NCBI GenBank assembly: GCA_013407085.1
Contig: JACCGJ010011006.1
Location: 1 to 64,000, forward strand
Length of the DNA stretch: 64,000 nucleotides
Direction: 5' to 3'
Origin: Atriophallophorus winterbourni
Taxonomy: Eukaryota > Platyhelminthes > Trematoda > Plagiorchiida > Microphallidae
A program made the position numbers and the translations under genes. Positions 10,881 through 25,800 of the stretch are shown here, piece by piece. The first letter of the stretch is position 1, and every line of letters begins with the position of its first letter. The notes under the pieces were generated by a model. The model made no database searches and was not told the DNA's origin. It worked only from the letters and a program-made list of their open reading frames with translations.

Positions 10881-11990
10881 GACAAAGACAGTAAACGACG
10901 GAAGCGCTTAATTGAGATCAGCGCAGTGGATGTGCTCCGCAACGGGTGAAACGCTTTACAAAGAGTATTTCAAGACCATATATTTAGACCACATATTTAG
11001 ACCAACCAGATTTTGATCCACTCACTCGCAGTTTTGATTGGTTGTCGGAGTTGTAAGTCATAAACTGCCGTCAATCGATTACTTTTTTTCACGTGACATA
11101 TCGAGCTCCACACCGAACGAATAGAACGGAGGATTGCGTAGGTTGGATTCGGTGTCTGTAGTGGGCTGTTAATTTGAAGCTCAGTTAAGTAATGAAAGAT
11201 TCAGTAAAATGTCTTTCAGTGTGCTTAATAAAAATTGAAATTTTGAAATATTTGTCTTAGCCTTACAATAATATTATGATTTCTTCATAATTCTGACTGC
11301 ATTATTATGAATTTTGAATAAATTCACACTCAAATTTCTCTACCAGCTCTACCAGCTTGCTCAACTATGCAAAATCAATGTTAATGATGGGCCAGTGAAA
11401 TTTAGAAAATGTAAAGTAGATACGTGTGCTTCAGTAAAACTAATTAAACTTATTCAAGCGATTGCCTTATTATAAAAAGTCTATTGCGCACCAATAAAGA
11501 TTCCAAATGAAATATTTTTGTAATGAGTAAATGAGCCAACTATCAATTATTGTTAAGAAATATTGGGCAGTATAGATTGTTTCTAATTTATATTCAAAAT
11601 TCACGACTCTATCCGTCTGCAGTTATCTTGTGTTATGCAAATTAAATCGCTGAAACATTACCACCAACTGGATGGGTTCACGTGGGGTTCCTCGGTAACT
11701 TTAAATTTAATCTTGACAAAAAATTATACAAAAGCATTTCGAGTTCTTCTATTCATTTGAGGAACTCAACTACATAGTAGACATAACTTCTGTTACCTGA
11801 ATACTGTTTCTGAGGCCTTGTTATATTGTAGATGGTTTAGACAAAATCAAATTCTGTGAACATTGTTGATGTCCTAACACACGTTTTTCACAACCAACCC
11901 TGAATATGTAATCTGCACCGTGCAACTGCATCATGTGATTAAATGCGTCAGAATGAAGGTCATCATTTTAAACATTTAACACATGAAATT
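10881..11990. other. No gene recognised downstream of KIF1 exon r
   Basis: AT-rich. The next kinesin exon would be expected on the minus strand at or left of here, but no family block was seen. Confidence 0.4.
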
Positions 11991-11992
11991 AC

Positions 11993-12193
11993 CTTGTAAC
12001 ACTCAAATTCGCATCCCTTGGGAACACCTTCACTGCAAGATCTTTAGTAACGCACACCGGATCCGAACAATCTTTAACTTTCAAGTAACAGGAAACCGTC
12101 AAATATACATGTTGTCCTTTGGGAGTAACCCGATTTAAAAGTGAAGATTCGTGTAACGAGCTATCCCATGACGCCTCGAATCTAAAGAAATTT
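11993..12193 (-). CDS. unc-104: KIF1 exon r: FEASWDSSLHESSLLNRVTP
   Basis: 201 nt: NFFRFEASWDSSLHESSLLN and VCVTKDLAVKVFPRDANLSV. Equivalent to [23 protein letters not shown] and [20 protein letters not shown]. Acceptor CTTTTCAG, donor GTAAT; leaves in phase 2. It is the last exon I can place; downstream exons were not recognised at 1-11992. Confidence 0.96.
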
Positions 12194-15100
12194 CTGAAAA
12201 GTGAAATATTTTCAAATAACAATCACGCATTGGTGAATTAACATGAGTAGTTGAATATCGCTTACCTGTCATCTCCAGGTTGTGGCAGATATCTGACTCT
12301 TTGAAATGTCAAGGATAAAATCTTTGTTTCATCATCCGGTTCAAACCAGTCTACTGTTTCTCGAACACGTCCAACAACTACTTCGTGGATTTCTTTAAAC
12401 AAATTTGAATTTTCGGTGCCGTATTCATAAACCAACGTGACTGCTAAGCGTCTCTGTAGTCCTTGGTGAATGAGAAATATTCCTTGACATTGCACCTCAT
12501 CCAAACGATCTACTGGTACCGGAGTGTATCTGTTATTCAAAATATAACCTTGAAATATGATACAATGCATCCGAATTTAGTTCGAAAATCTTAACTCACA
12601 TTCCGTTTGAGTCGAGTTCCAATATTTCGAACCAGACCAACACGTCTTCCCGGTGGGTTAGTAAAGTACTTGCACTGAAATTTTATCATAGATAATCAGT
12701 ATTATGTGTAAAAATGAATGAGATTCAATGTTGTAGTCAATTTTGATAAGTTATTTCACATCCAACGGTGTTCACAAACACACACAATTGAAAATCATGT
12801 GTAATCATGTGTATAGTGTTAGTATCAATCACATAGATAAATAGGTAACCGAAATTCTCCAATTTTATTCATTTGAGCCGAAGGTCAACAGAGCAACACT
12901 TGCTCGATCATGTAAGCAAAAATTAACGTACATTTGTTAATGTGATAAAATACACAGCATTTTGAACATGCATATTTCTTATCAATAACGTGGCCGCATG
13001 ATTGTGCAAGCACATTAAAGTTCCTGATAATCCGCGTCATAAAGGTAGTCAACAACATCTTTTAGTTCAAATGTTCAACTAATGCCCGTTAAGGATGATT
13101 CGGCTCAGAAATTAATTGTGTAGCACCACGAGCTTACATTACAATTATTGTTAAGCTGACTGTTCTCGAACGAGCCGAATACAGTTTATTCATTATGGTG
13201 CAAAATGGTGTAATTTCCTCATTTAAATAGATGAATCAGCTGTTAAATATATGACATTTCACGAATTTTGGTCTAGGGATAAATTTATCATTGATAATAT
13301 GCAATAATATATTTGAACACCCAAGAAAAACTGAATATGACCAGTTTAAAAAATTCGAAACTATTTAAGGTATGGAAAATAATGTTGTTACGTTTAATTT
13401 TTCTCTCAAAAAGTATTCAATGGGGTTATTTGAAATTTGGTGTGCTGTTTGTTTATATAAAGGTGTGTTATTGTTTTAAATTTTATGTGATTTCCTGTCA
13501 AACCAGTCCTTCAAAAACTCCATTATTTTTAGAGAAATAAGTATTTTTAAACAAAATAAATCATGGTACTGGATAAAATAGACATCAAATTATCATTTTC
13601 TGAAAAAACTTAATAGGGATTACATGATTAAACATTTGAGTCACTTCTGCCCACAAATATCTAGATAGGTTAAGATAATGAAATTGAACACAAAATCTGC
13701 TTCGGTGTGCATTATAATCACATCACAAAATTCATTTTCGTGAAATTTGCAGGGAGAGGCGGTACTCTCAAGATTGGAATGTAGTTAAAATGTGTAGAAC
13801 AGGGTGTGAATATATGATCCCGTATTGGATAAGGTTCGCGTGACCAAATTGTTCAATTACATGTCCCCGGACAAATTGAGATGGTTACACAATGAGCTTG
13901 AACTAGAAATCCGCACTTGCAAGTATTTCCATAACAAATACAGACGCACCGTTTCGTACTATTTGCATACATCAAGTAAGGACTGTATTATCAAGACAAT
14001 GGACAAACTGTAAACATTTATGTCACTGTTATATAATTTCGGCACGGTCAACCTTTTGAATCAACTATACATAGACACATGTAAATGCATTGAACATAAT
14101 ATTTTCAAAACGAAATCCGTATTTGTATGCATTTAAACACAATCCAAACAGTTTTAGTGGTGTTTGCACTCATCATGTGGGGACAGTAAGATTGGGATCT
14201 GCATGTCCTAACCCTGTAACCTTGTGAGCCGTTGATAGATTAGGTTGTAAAACCAACGTGTTAAACACATTTTCCCGCACATGTGTACAAGTGTTTTCCC
14301 GTGGGGTAGAAAAAGACTTCATTTACCTACGTATTCATCACACACACACCGCGACCGGATTCATAATGTCTGAGCTCATCAAGTAGGAACAGTACGCGCA
14401 AGATATGCATGACATTCATTAGTTGACAATCGGTAATCAATGCGTTAATTTTAAGCCACTCTGTGGTTAGGGTTGACAAGACTAATCTGTTCAAGCAACT
14501 ATACACACTCGTATGAGCTTGAACAACAAGATCCGCATGGTTCGAGCACATATGATTGAAAACGTTTTTAGTGCCAAACTTGTTTAACAATTGCTAACAA
14601 GTTCATACTATGGTTAGCCGTTTCTTCACTTTCTCAAGTCATACGGTTCCTGATTGTACTGTCTCCTATTAATGAATGCAAACAGCACGAATCGAATAGT
14701 GATCTGTTTGTGATGAAAATTAAGGAAAATGTGGATTTTATCAAAGCTCAGTTGGTTAATCCATCTGCAAATGGTTATGAATATGTGATTGAACATGTTA
14801 ATCGTGCCGACCTTATCGAACGGTGGACTACAAGTCTAAACCTTTTTTCCCATTTCTCCACTTTCTCAAATAAAGTGAATAATTATCGTACTGTATATAT
14901 GTGAATCGTGCATAGACCACAAACCGGTCCTGGTGTATTTATTATTGGATAGTATGCAAATGTGGAATTTCTGTTTAGCCATCTACATGATTTTCGGCAC
15001 GTGCTGTTGAATAGGTTGCTTATAACACGGTGGCTCACAAATTAATCCGTTTACAATGTTTTAATTGATTTATACCAGTGGATCATCTCCATGCTGTCCG

Positions 15101-18100
15101 TAACTTATGAATTCAAACCGTAAGAAATCATATGTGGGCTGTGTCTGATGGAAATTCATTGAAATAATGATATTCTTTTCTCATCCTGCTCTACGTTACG
15201 TTGCACTCACATCCTTTATAATTAAGCTGAACAACCAGTTTCGTTCTGTCAGTCGTATTCAAATGGAAACAGCAAGCGATGTTTTGGTGGGTATTGGGAC
15301 ATCAGTGAAATTGCAAATCCATTTAAAATGAGGTTCGTAGAAATACATATTGCACGTATAAAGTGTCGCAGAAAGATTTCTTGTCCAGTGATCAAGAAAT
15401 TTGTGGATTTGTAATGAATTGTCTTATTCACATCACGTTTTGTAGCGCTTTGTAGCAATAATCAGTAATATGATCGCTAATTCTCAAAACGTGAAACTAA
15501 TGGTCAATTAGTTAGTTCTCTTCATTCCCGGCAAGATTTCATGGACTAATGTTGTAATAACTATATTTACACAATTTTGTGATATTTCATCAACGCGTTT
15601 CTTCTGACCTATATACACTGTATCATAAATGTTTCAATAAAAAAATTGAAATCGACTTATTGATAAGGTAATTATATGTGGAAAAACAGAAGCAACATTT
15701 GAATGATATCTACTGTTGTATATTAATTTTTTTTACGAATCTTGAATTTAGAATAATTTCTGATATGTCTATTCCAAGTCTATTCCAAATTTAGATTATT
15801 TACTGATAAGTCAAATCCAATATCGTAAATTTTTTTAAATTTATTTACAACCTGCCTGTTTGAAACTTTCAATTAACAATAACAGCGTAAGTATAACTAA
15901 CTTTTTAACGGAAAAATTGAATTTCCACCTGTTCGATGGGACCGGAGAACAGCGGGTTTGCAACGAAGTTCCGACGTGACGTAGACGTCTGTAAGTTGCA
16001 TACCATGATTTAAGTGTTGTACTACTAACAATAATCAAGTAGCAAACAAACACAAAAACATACTTTGGCAATTTCCTTTTCGGATTTTGATTGATATGCG
16101 CGCGACATTTACCGTGAAATTCCACAACGATTGGATATCTCCGAAAGTAGTCCAGTGCTGCCAGTGTCACTGTCATATTAAACTGTCGAAGGCATGTTAC
16201 TTTCAATGTATAGTTGATAACGCAATCAATAAACGTTCCTCTGTTGGCTCACCTTTATAATATGGTTAATGTTGATTTGATCGGAGACCTTTTGCTTCCT
16301 CATCCAGTTTGTGCTATATATTTGTTGTGTAGCATGCTGGAAGCTATTAGGACAACCATTTAGGAACAGCATACGACACATCAAGTTGTCGTATTTTTAA
16401 CAAACGAAATATAGGCATATTGGACATCTATTTAACTAACTAGAAGTTAGTGTATATATATATATATATATGAGCACACTTGATTGAACTGGTTGGTGTA
16501 TCAACCTTATCCAACACTGACATATAAGCGCCACTTTTTCACCATTCTTCCACTGTTTCAAGCGCATGCGCATCCTCATCCTACTGTCCCAACCTGATGT
16601 GTGCAAACAGCACGAAGCTGGTCGTGGTGTGTGTTTGTGATGGAAAAGCATGCAAATATGCTTTAGTTTATACATAGTTTCTAGTAAAGCTCAGAGACAG
16701 TACAGCACGAATAGATAAACTTTCTTGTGTGTTACCCACTCAATTCTTTTCGATCACATTTTTAATTTTACAATCTATCATTTAACCTTCCATTTTTAAA
16801 ACACTTGCCAAAAAATCAATAAGAGCTAGATCATAGCATTCCTGAACCGTATTATCATTATCGGAATACGCCACACCAGCAAGCAATTACTTACAGTCCA
16901 TTCATAGTGTCATCTTAGCAGGTATTTATTATATAAGGTTAGATTATGTGTTGTTTCAATCAATCGTATTTCAGCGAAAGAAATTAATTATCATACTAAA
17001 ATTTATTGAAATGATATATAGCTTCAAAAGATTACTCACAACACGTGGCAACGTATATCCAAAATCCATTCTTCTATTCGTTTTACGTGAACCAGCGTTA
17101 CTCGAAAGCTGTAAGGTTCTCCGAGACGAGGAGTTCCCTGTCCGGTTGTCCGATTCTCAAGACTATTTGATTGGGGCAAAAGATATCGCTCGGCCGTGAA
17201 CTCTTTCTCAACAATAGCATCATCTGCAACTTCGATACCGTAATAAAACATTGATGAGGACAGAGTCAATAACATTAGTTGTCTAACGCAAGCAAAAACA
17301 AAAGTATGTCTCAAACTATCGAGCAATTAATGAATCTCTATGCTATTTTGATTTATGGTTATTTTTTCATCCAGTCTGCGCGTTGATATGATCTAGTGAG
17401 GAGTACGCTTCCTACATTAGTGCGCGTAACAAGAATATGATCAGGCTGATGCCAATGCTAAGAGCGAGGATGTATCCAAGAGACTTAATGCTGTGGTTTG
17501 GTTTGAAAGAAAGTGTGACGGAGGCAAAGACAGAACTGTGTGCACATTTCTAAAACGCGTTGACCCTATTCATTGGTTTAACTTACACCGAATCTTCCGC
17601 GACTGTTTTGCCAAGACTCGTAATCTGCACCAACTCTGGCATTAAAATCACCATCTACCACTACACAGTTTCATCGTGGCACGTTTTTGAGGACTATTGT
17701 GAGGTTATGATAAAACGCGTCTTTTCAGCAGGCGTCGGTCCATAAACGTTAACCAACGTAATGGTACCAGAAATGCACTTCAGATTTGCAGTCCAAATTC
17801 GTTCGCTCACAGTGCTGCGCGGTTCTGCTGCATTCATAAGGTCGTTTATCAAGGCAAACTCAACTCCATGTAGTCGAGGCTCATCGGAACCCCTTCCTTT
17901 CCAAAAAATGTGTAATCTCTTTTTGTTAGCATACCAGTGTCTGGTAATCGCGTCTCTTGCAGGGCAGCCTCGTCGACATTAAGACTCTTTAGCTCATTCT
18001 TCTATGACAGGTGATTTTCTTGCGCCTCTGATATTTAAGACGTCGTCATGAAATCTTGGTCGCATGAACCGGACGTCCTAGGTTCCCAGTTCAAGAACTA

Positions 18101-19779
18101 ACCTTTGTTGTTTAGTAATTCCTTTCGCTGATGCGGAAAGATACAGTCTGCTTGTCGGTTGATTCATAATTCCCATGCACCCAATGAGAATAGCAGGCCG
18201 TGGCGAGACGGCACCTAATTGACTGGGGGCTACTTAGCTTGAGGCAGGCGGTAGCTGTCCAATGGGACCTGAAAATCTCCCCCACCGTCGGAAGCTGCTT
18301 CAGACGCTGAGCTTTACGCCAGTCGAGCCATAGCTTTTAACCAGTATCTTCTACTTCCCGTGTTATTATCCATAGAACTGGAATGGTGTCCTCTACATTG
18401 GTGTGTTGTGATGTACGCCAGGGCAGTTCAATACCGAGAACTAACTGTTGCTCATGCAGCAAGTGCTCTTTCTCAACGGCACCACCGGAACCTAAGGAAC
18501 AGCAAGGCTTATGCGTTTGGACAACGATGCCGTCGCAGGAGTTGGCAGGACGAATTTAAATAAAAATTCGGACTGCCTAGCGTGAATCCGGCTCCAGGTT
18601 TTTCATCAAGGTTGACTCCTGAAGCCTTTTCCATGATTAATTGTAGCCACAAGGCAGTGGAGGTTTATGATAATGGTTTTCCTTTCCTTCATAAGCATAC
18701 GAGCTCCATTTGCCCGAAGCATGCTGGTTTTGTGGCGGCAGTCAGCCGCCTTCGCCAATTCTCCTGTCAGTAGAAGCAGTTCCGCTGGATCAAACAGGAC
18801 CACGCGTGCAGGCCAGGAACTGGACTTGGTTGTCAGAGTCTATATGAGACGCGTGTCAATGGAGCATTTGTAGAATTGGGAGCTTATCCCCAAAACCGGC
18901 CCGACCGTGATAACCTTGGTATATATCAGTAATAGATAAATAAAACATACATACATGCACACGTATATGCGTGTTTACATACACATACATACATACACAC
19001 ATACATACATACATACATACATACATACAAACATACATACATACATACATACATACATAAATACATACATACATATATACATACATACATACATACACAC
19101 ATACATACATACTTACATACATACATACATACATACATATGTATTAGAACTAACTGTAAAATGCCTAATACCCTGAATAAACAACCAAAGGAATGTCACA
19201 CGTGATAACTATGGTGCTCTGGCTTGTGAACTGGTGCGATATCCAACCATGAGGCATCAAACGGAACAGCGATGAGAAAATTTGTGTATTGTTTATAGAC
19301 ACGAACGACACATGAACTCGCGCGATAAACAACATTATTTATCGTCACCAGTTAAGACCATCATTAAACGGGATAATTGATAAGTTAACTTTCACGACAC
19401 AACAAAAGTGGTGTTCTGAGAGAACAGCATGCAGGGTCGAATAAATGTGAGTAAGTTTGGAAGCAATCAGCGACGTGTTATCGCTACACTCCCTAGGCTG
19501 AAGTGAAACATCGAAGTGAGAACCAATCAACCACAAGCCCGGAGAGACACGAATGAAAGAATCTGATCGAAAGACAACACACGCTTCACAAGATGTTTTT
19601 ACAGACCATGTCATCTAGCATGATGAAGAAGCGTGAACAAGCCCGGTGAATACCATTCATTGAAAAAATGGAAGGCTTTTGGATAAACGGACTTGTTCAA
19701 CAAACCACTCGACTATCAAGTGCTGACTGATGATCGAGGAATTTATTTAATATTTATTTATTTATTTATTTTTTATTGT

Positions 19780-19814
<35 letters not shown>

Positions 19815-22800
19815 AAACAAGAAATTAATAAAATATATTCGTTCTTGGCTTTCATTAGCTCAGATTTTTTCTTTAAATTATAATGAATTAGAAAACCTGG
19901 TATCTAGGAGCACACACACATTTTAAAAACGTTCACAAGCAAGGTAATCTGACACATTCGTGTTTTTTTTAAACTTACGGCATTATACTCTAAGAAGAAG
20001 ACGAATATATTTTTAATTGTTTCAAAGAATAAATTTTAGGAGGTGCATTTTTACCTATTACTATTGATCATAAGCACAAACAAGCATATTCGAATACTTT
20101 TCGTCATCCTTATCTTTGCTGTCCTGTTCATTTTTTAATAACAAATTAAATGTAGGTCTAGGTCATGTTGTAACATATAATAGCATTTTTAGGCAAAATT
20201 AATTAAATCTCGTTCAAATTTATATGATATAATGACTAATACGAACATACTCAGTGTGGATTGACTGAAGAAACGTTGGCTTCCCTCAAATACGGTCTCC
20301 TGTTTCGATACAGGTTTTGGGGTTTCCAGAAACATCCCGTTATTTGCTGTTTCATTCCATTGGTTTTGAGAAAGATACTGCAGCTAAACCCAAGTATAAT
20401 TCATTTGAATACAATATATAAATGTCATGATCTGACTGCTTAATAAAACAACCGCTACTCACCCATGCGATGTACTCCTGATTATTAAATTTGATCGATT
20501 CATTCACTGAAATAATATCGGAGGATTGCTTTGTAGGAAAATCATCGCATGGTTCAACCAATACTTGCAACTTTCCAACCACCTGACCATGTGGATCAAC
20601 AACGACGGGCGTCTGAATTAACGGCAAACCGTACAACAAATTTCCAATATAGATTAGCGATCTAAAAACAAAAATGCATCTCACTAAATCAAAATTTCAA
20701 TTCTGTAGCCAACAGGATATTGATATTTTGTAAATCAAGAATGCTGCACTTGCATACATTATTTTCATATGAAATCAATCGTATGTATTTGGAGAATTGT
20801 AAGCAGATATTAATTTTATTGCGATATATATATATATATATATATTCTCATTTGCATCCATGCCCATCTATCCATCTAACTATGAAAAACGTTCATCGCT
20901 AGGCAAACATTTGCGAAAATAATCAGGTTGAATGTAATTCTAGTATGAAAATTACAATCCCTTCCAAATCGAAGACGAAAATTAGCTGTGAAGCATAGAA
21001 ATAATGAGGGTTCAATAGCAATATGCCTCAGATACCTAATGTGGATTAATATTTACATAGCTTTGAATGGTCGGAGAAAATCTCAAATTATCAATGCCAC
21101 TAAACAATCAACCAATATTTTGCTAACGCGTATTAAAATTTCAATTTGCGCCACGTGTTAAATGATGTATTAACCTAATGTTTGTTTCCCAGGCATAATC
21201 AAGTGCATGCTTTGTCTCAATACTAAATGCAACATACTTGAAATTTCAGTGATTCGATCAGCAGTTGGACTATAATCATTTGAATCAAAATCTCTTCGAT
21301 ATATTTGTTGAAATTTGCACAGATATTCAAACTCGATCGATCAAATTGTTAACCGTTTTGTGCAATATTTTTCTCGTAAAGGTCGCATCAAAATACAAAA
21401 ATGTAATATTTTGACCGATCAATTTTCTAACCTTCCAATCGTCTTACTAATTTCCTCGTTGTTTTGAATCTCCTGGCCTTTAGAATTTAGAACGAAAGGA
21501 TCCTCGATTGACACGATTTCTGATAAGGATGGAGAAACCTGTTCAAAAATATTCTGTTCACTCTTTGTTGAAACTGATCTATGCATTTCAGAAATATCCA
21601 TTTCTTGATCGTAATAGGCACGCATTTGAAGCAATTTCGATCTGTAATATTTGAAGGTTTATTGAGCATAAATTAACATAAAGAATTTACGTTTAACCAT
21701 TTGAAAAACAAAGCGAGTAATTCTTTTTGGAGATGGACAGTATAGTCACTCGAAACTTAAGCTTCGCTGCTTCGACTATTTATTGTTAACACAATTATTT
21801 CTCGTTTGTTAGTCTACATAACAAATTATTTTCGTAAAAACTTGAATCTATCAATCTATTCGAAACTAATTTTGACCGTAAAATCCACGTTGAATAATGT
21901 TTGTGTAATAGATCCGTGGTGTAGAAACAACAGAATCATAACATTCTATTTGAGTTATAATACTGAACAATTCTTTTGACATTCGTGCATAACTGTTTAC
22001 GGACAGAATGCAAGGACAACAATATCATCTGTTATGTCTAGCGGACAACGCGAAATGTGAAAAATTAGGCGAAATTGCAAAGCAAGCGCATGCATCTCTT
22101 CTTTTCTCCAAAGGTTATAAAAAATACTTTCTCGAGAATTAAATTATTCAAACGGGTATATTTTCTCAAATACTTGAATCGTATTTGCTCTCGGCAATTT
22201 TTTGATTGCATACATAACTATTACTCGCAACATGACGAGTTTTATGTTCTAAGAATTACGGTTGCTCTGACATATATGAACTTACTTTCGTATTCGCTCG
22301 AATCGAAATTTAGAATACAGTCTTAGTACGCATGCATGCCACTGATGGATAAATTTGGTACGACCAACCTGTTCAATCACATGAGCTCACACTCTTGTAG
22401 ACTGGGTTTGAACACATGAGTATGAACTTTAAAGCTCCTTTGCATACATTGCCATCACACACCCACACACACTGCGACCAGTTTCGTGTTGTTTTCACTC
22501 ATGAGGTAGGAAAAGTAGGATCAGGATCAGCATGCGCTTGAAACACTTCAAGAATGGTAATCAATTTGCGCTAGTATGCCACTGTTGGAAAAGGATGGTA
22601 CGACCAAACCGTTTACTCACATGAGCCCACACTAATGTAGAGTGGGTTTGAAACCCTTACCGTGTAGTTTGCATGCTTTTCCAGCACGCACACAACCAAC
22701 GACCGGTTCCATGCTGTTTGAAATCATTAGGTGGGAACAGTATTATCATTAAACAGTGGACGAATGGTTACCAACTTGCGCTTGTATGCCTCTGTGCAAT

Positions 22801-25800
22801 GGAAATGCATGCAAATGAGCTTTTTGTTCATGGTCATGAGTTTAAACCCAGCCTATGTGAGTGTGGGCGCATGCGATTTAATAGGTTAGTCGTACCAACC
22901 TTATCCCACAGTGGAATGCAAGCGCAACTTGTTTAGCATTCTTCGACTGCTTCAAGCGCATGCGGATCCTGATCCTACTCTTCCTACCTGATGAGTGCAA
23001 ATAGAACGGAAGCGGTCGTGATGTGTTTGTGTGATTGAAATGCATGCAAGTGAGCTATTTTCAGTCAAAGTACATTTGAAAAAAATTGGTAATGGCATAT
23101 CTTTTCTACAACGAACATTCAACAAATAAATTCCAGTTTGAGGTAAGCTTTGCAACTCATTCTTATCCACCTTACTTGAAGTAATCCAAAGTCCAGTAAC
23201 TGTGCCTTCCTTCCACGATATCAATCGCTTTGACCAATAACGTTGATTGTGTTGACATTTTTTCACACAACTCGGTGTGGTTTCGGAACATTGCGGTAGG
23301 TAACACCGGGTTTGAGTAAACGGGGTCTTTGGAGATTTCAGTATTAAGGAAACCGCTTGTAGTTGAATCGACTGGAATTATGGTGTTGAAAGGAGAATTG
23401 TTGGCGACTTCGAATTGGAAACGCAGCTAAGTTGGAAGGACAGATGTGGCGACAGTGAAATTTGATGTGATTTATTCGATTTAATGGAACGACAGTAAAA
23501 TGTGTCGGAAGTAACAATATTTCGTCTGCCGTTCTTCAATAATGGTCTATTACGCTTCTGAAAATCAACAAAGTTCAATCCTTACGACCTAAATCAAAAA
23601 TCACTGTACTAATACAGTTTGAATACTCTTCGAAATATACTGGGTGCCTATGTTTACGTGCTGTTGATGTTATGCTCTCCTATGGAAAGCTGAAGAAAAT
23701 ATAGCTGTGCGCTCAACATTTTGACATTACGGCTACCACCATGTACTGCGGAGTTAAGAAAAGGGTAGCTTACAAGGGGTTGCCTCTAGAAGAGGCAGAA
23801 GAATTTAAAAAATCAACATGCGTGAAAACGTTTTACTTTACGTTTAAGAGATTGCCATTACAGTCATGCGCAATGTCACACCCCATCATCCTTCGTCTGT
23901 TTTTATAGCGCTTGTATCACATTTATATGTCAATCACAACTGAGGATTGTAACAAAATGTTTCAATGACCGCGTCCAATATAAGTAATGCAACAGGTGTT
24001 CCGTTGTATTGATCAAGAATAAACGATATATAACCCAATATGAAATTTAAGTTCTATTGGAGTAAAAATTGTCAGAAATCTCATTTAATCTGATAATTAT
24101 ATTGTTATTGTTAATGTCTTCCTTCGGTCGATGATGACGATGGATCAAGGTAAAATGCACGTGATGTTTTCAAACTCCACAGCATTTCAAATGACTAACC
24201 AGTCCGATTCATGAGGAAGAATGTCTCCTTTAACGCACACGCGATAGGTAGTACTCGCCTGACTGGCGTCAGTTGCATGTTAACCGCGTGATAATCGATC
24301 CGCTCCTAGAGTAGTATATACTTTACATTTACGCGGCTGGCTCCATTGATGGATTAGACGGCTACATTGATATCTCGAATCATGCCAGCCTACGCGCTTC
24401 GATCAGATGTGAAATCGTGATGCCATCGCGTTTGCACCTTTAAACACCGTAGACGATACGCAATCCAAGAGCATTTACGTCCTTCTTCACAGTTGACAAA
24501 CAGGTCTTCACTTGAACGCATTCTTTCGAACGCCATGTACGAGTTTTGTAAGCGTTAAGTCTATATTTTGGAGGGCGTGGTCAAAGAAGTGCTGTCTTCG
24601 CCGTTTGATGTGAACCGAAAGCAGAGTTATCACGTTGCGTCGCGCCCGAACGGCAGCGTTAGATACCCGGAATGTATCTCGGACGCCCAATATTATCATA
24701 ATACACTAATGATCGAAAACCTCTACAGATCGTACATGCCGTAACCTCCGCAGCGTCTCATATCCGTTAAGCAGTACAGATCGGATTACTGCTTGGTAAA
24801 CATATTTTATTTATGAGGCTGATCCCGTGCATGCACCGGAGGGGGACTTTTTGTGGTAGAAATGCGTTACGCTCAGAATCAACCGTTGACTTCACTTTAT
24901 CTTTCGTCTGACCATTGGGCAACATACTGGAAATGAGGTGTTTGAATACTGGATCCTACTCGGTCGGACGGCCATCAAAGTTCAATTGCTGCACGCATGC
25001 TGTAACTGAATAAATAAGTGCCTTGGTATTGGCTGCGTTTATTTCGAGACCGACTTTTATAGCAGATTAACTAATGCGGTTTAAAACTCCTTGCAGTATT
25101 TCAACATTTTCGCAAAACATCAACTGCATCATCCGCTTAATCGAGATCTGGTATCCAAAGATCCGTTGATGCTTGAACCCCTTGATAGTCCGTTAATGCC
25201 TGGTTCAAGATCCAGTCGACGGTATAGTTGAACAGACCTGGGGATAATGGACAGCCATTCCCGACTCCTGTGTGCAAGATAAATTCGCATACTCCTCACG
25301 GTAGACGCGAGTTCGAGACCTCGTAGAGTTGTAATAGGCTCTAATTAGGCTAACGAGCTCCATCCTTTAGCATAATGTTCCATACACAACCGCGGTTTAC
25401 AGAGTCAAATGTTGCGAGGAAATCGATCAAACATGCCATCGTTTGCTGTTGATATCGTGCACAGTGCTCTAGATTCTTACGTAAGGGGAATATTTGGTTA
25501 ACACATCTCATTCCGTGGCGAAATCCAAAATGGTTGACTCTAGTGCGCAGACTTCTTTCGACGGGAACCGTTTTGACAGTACTGTCGCAAATAGCTCAGC
25601 GGTGTTATCGATGAGACTTATTCCGAGATAGTTGGACCATACTGATTTATCTCCACATTTAGTTCGGGGTAGGATAATTGAAATCTCTAATCTGACGGAA
25701 AAATTCCGTCTCCCTGAAAGAACGAAATAATTTGTGCATTGGAGATAATAAAGCGTCAGCGCATGCTTTGATACGTTTATCGAATATCCCATCTTCGCCT

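Noticed and set aside
15841..16206. A single 121-codon minus-strand gene
   Set aside because: It merges two kinesin exons (n and o) with intron; the family similarity and GT/AG borders split it.
18856..19176. Open frames of Met-Tyr-Val-Cys and His-Thr-Tyr-Ile repeats on both strands
   Set aside because: They are translations of the CATA microsatellite, not genes.
19345..19614. 89-codon minus-strand frame as the missing kinesin exon
   Set aside because: No resemblance to KIF1 and no suitable acceptor/donor pair giving phase 0 in, phase 1 out.
23086..23266. Longest minus-strand frame here (QRYWSKRLISWKEG)
   Set aside because: The true exon i uses another frame (AIDIVEGRHSYWTLDY), which fits the family and both phases.
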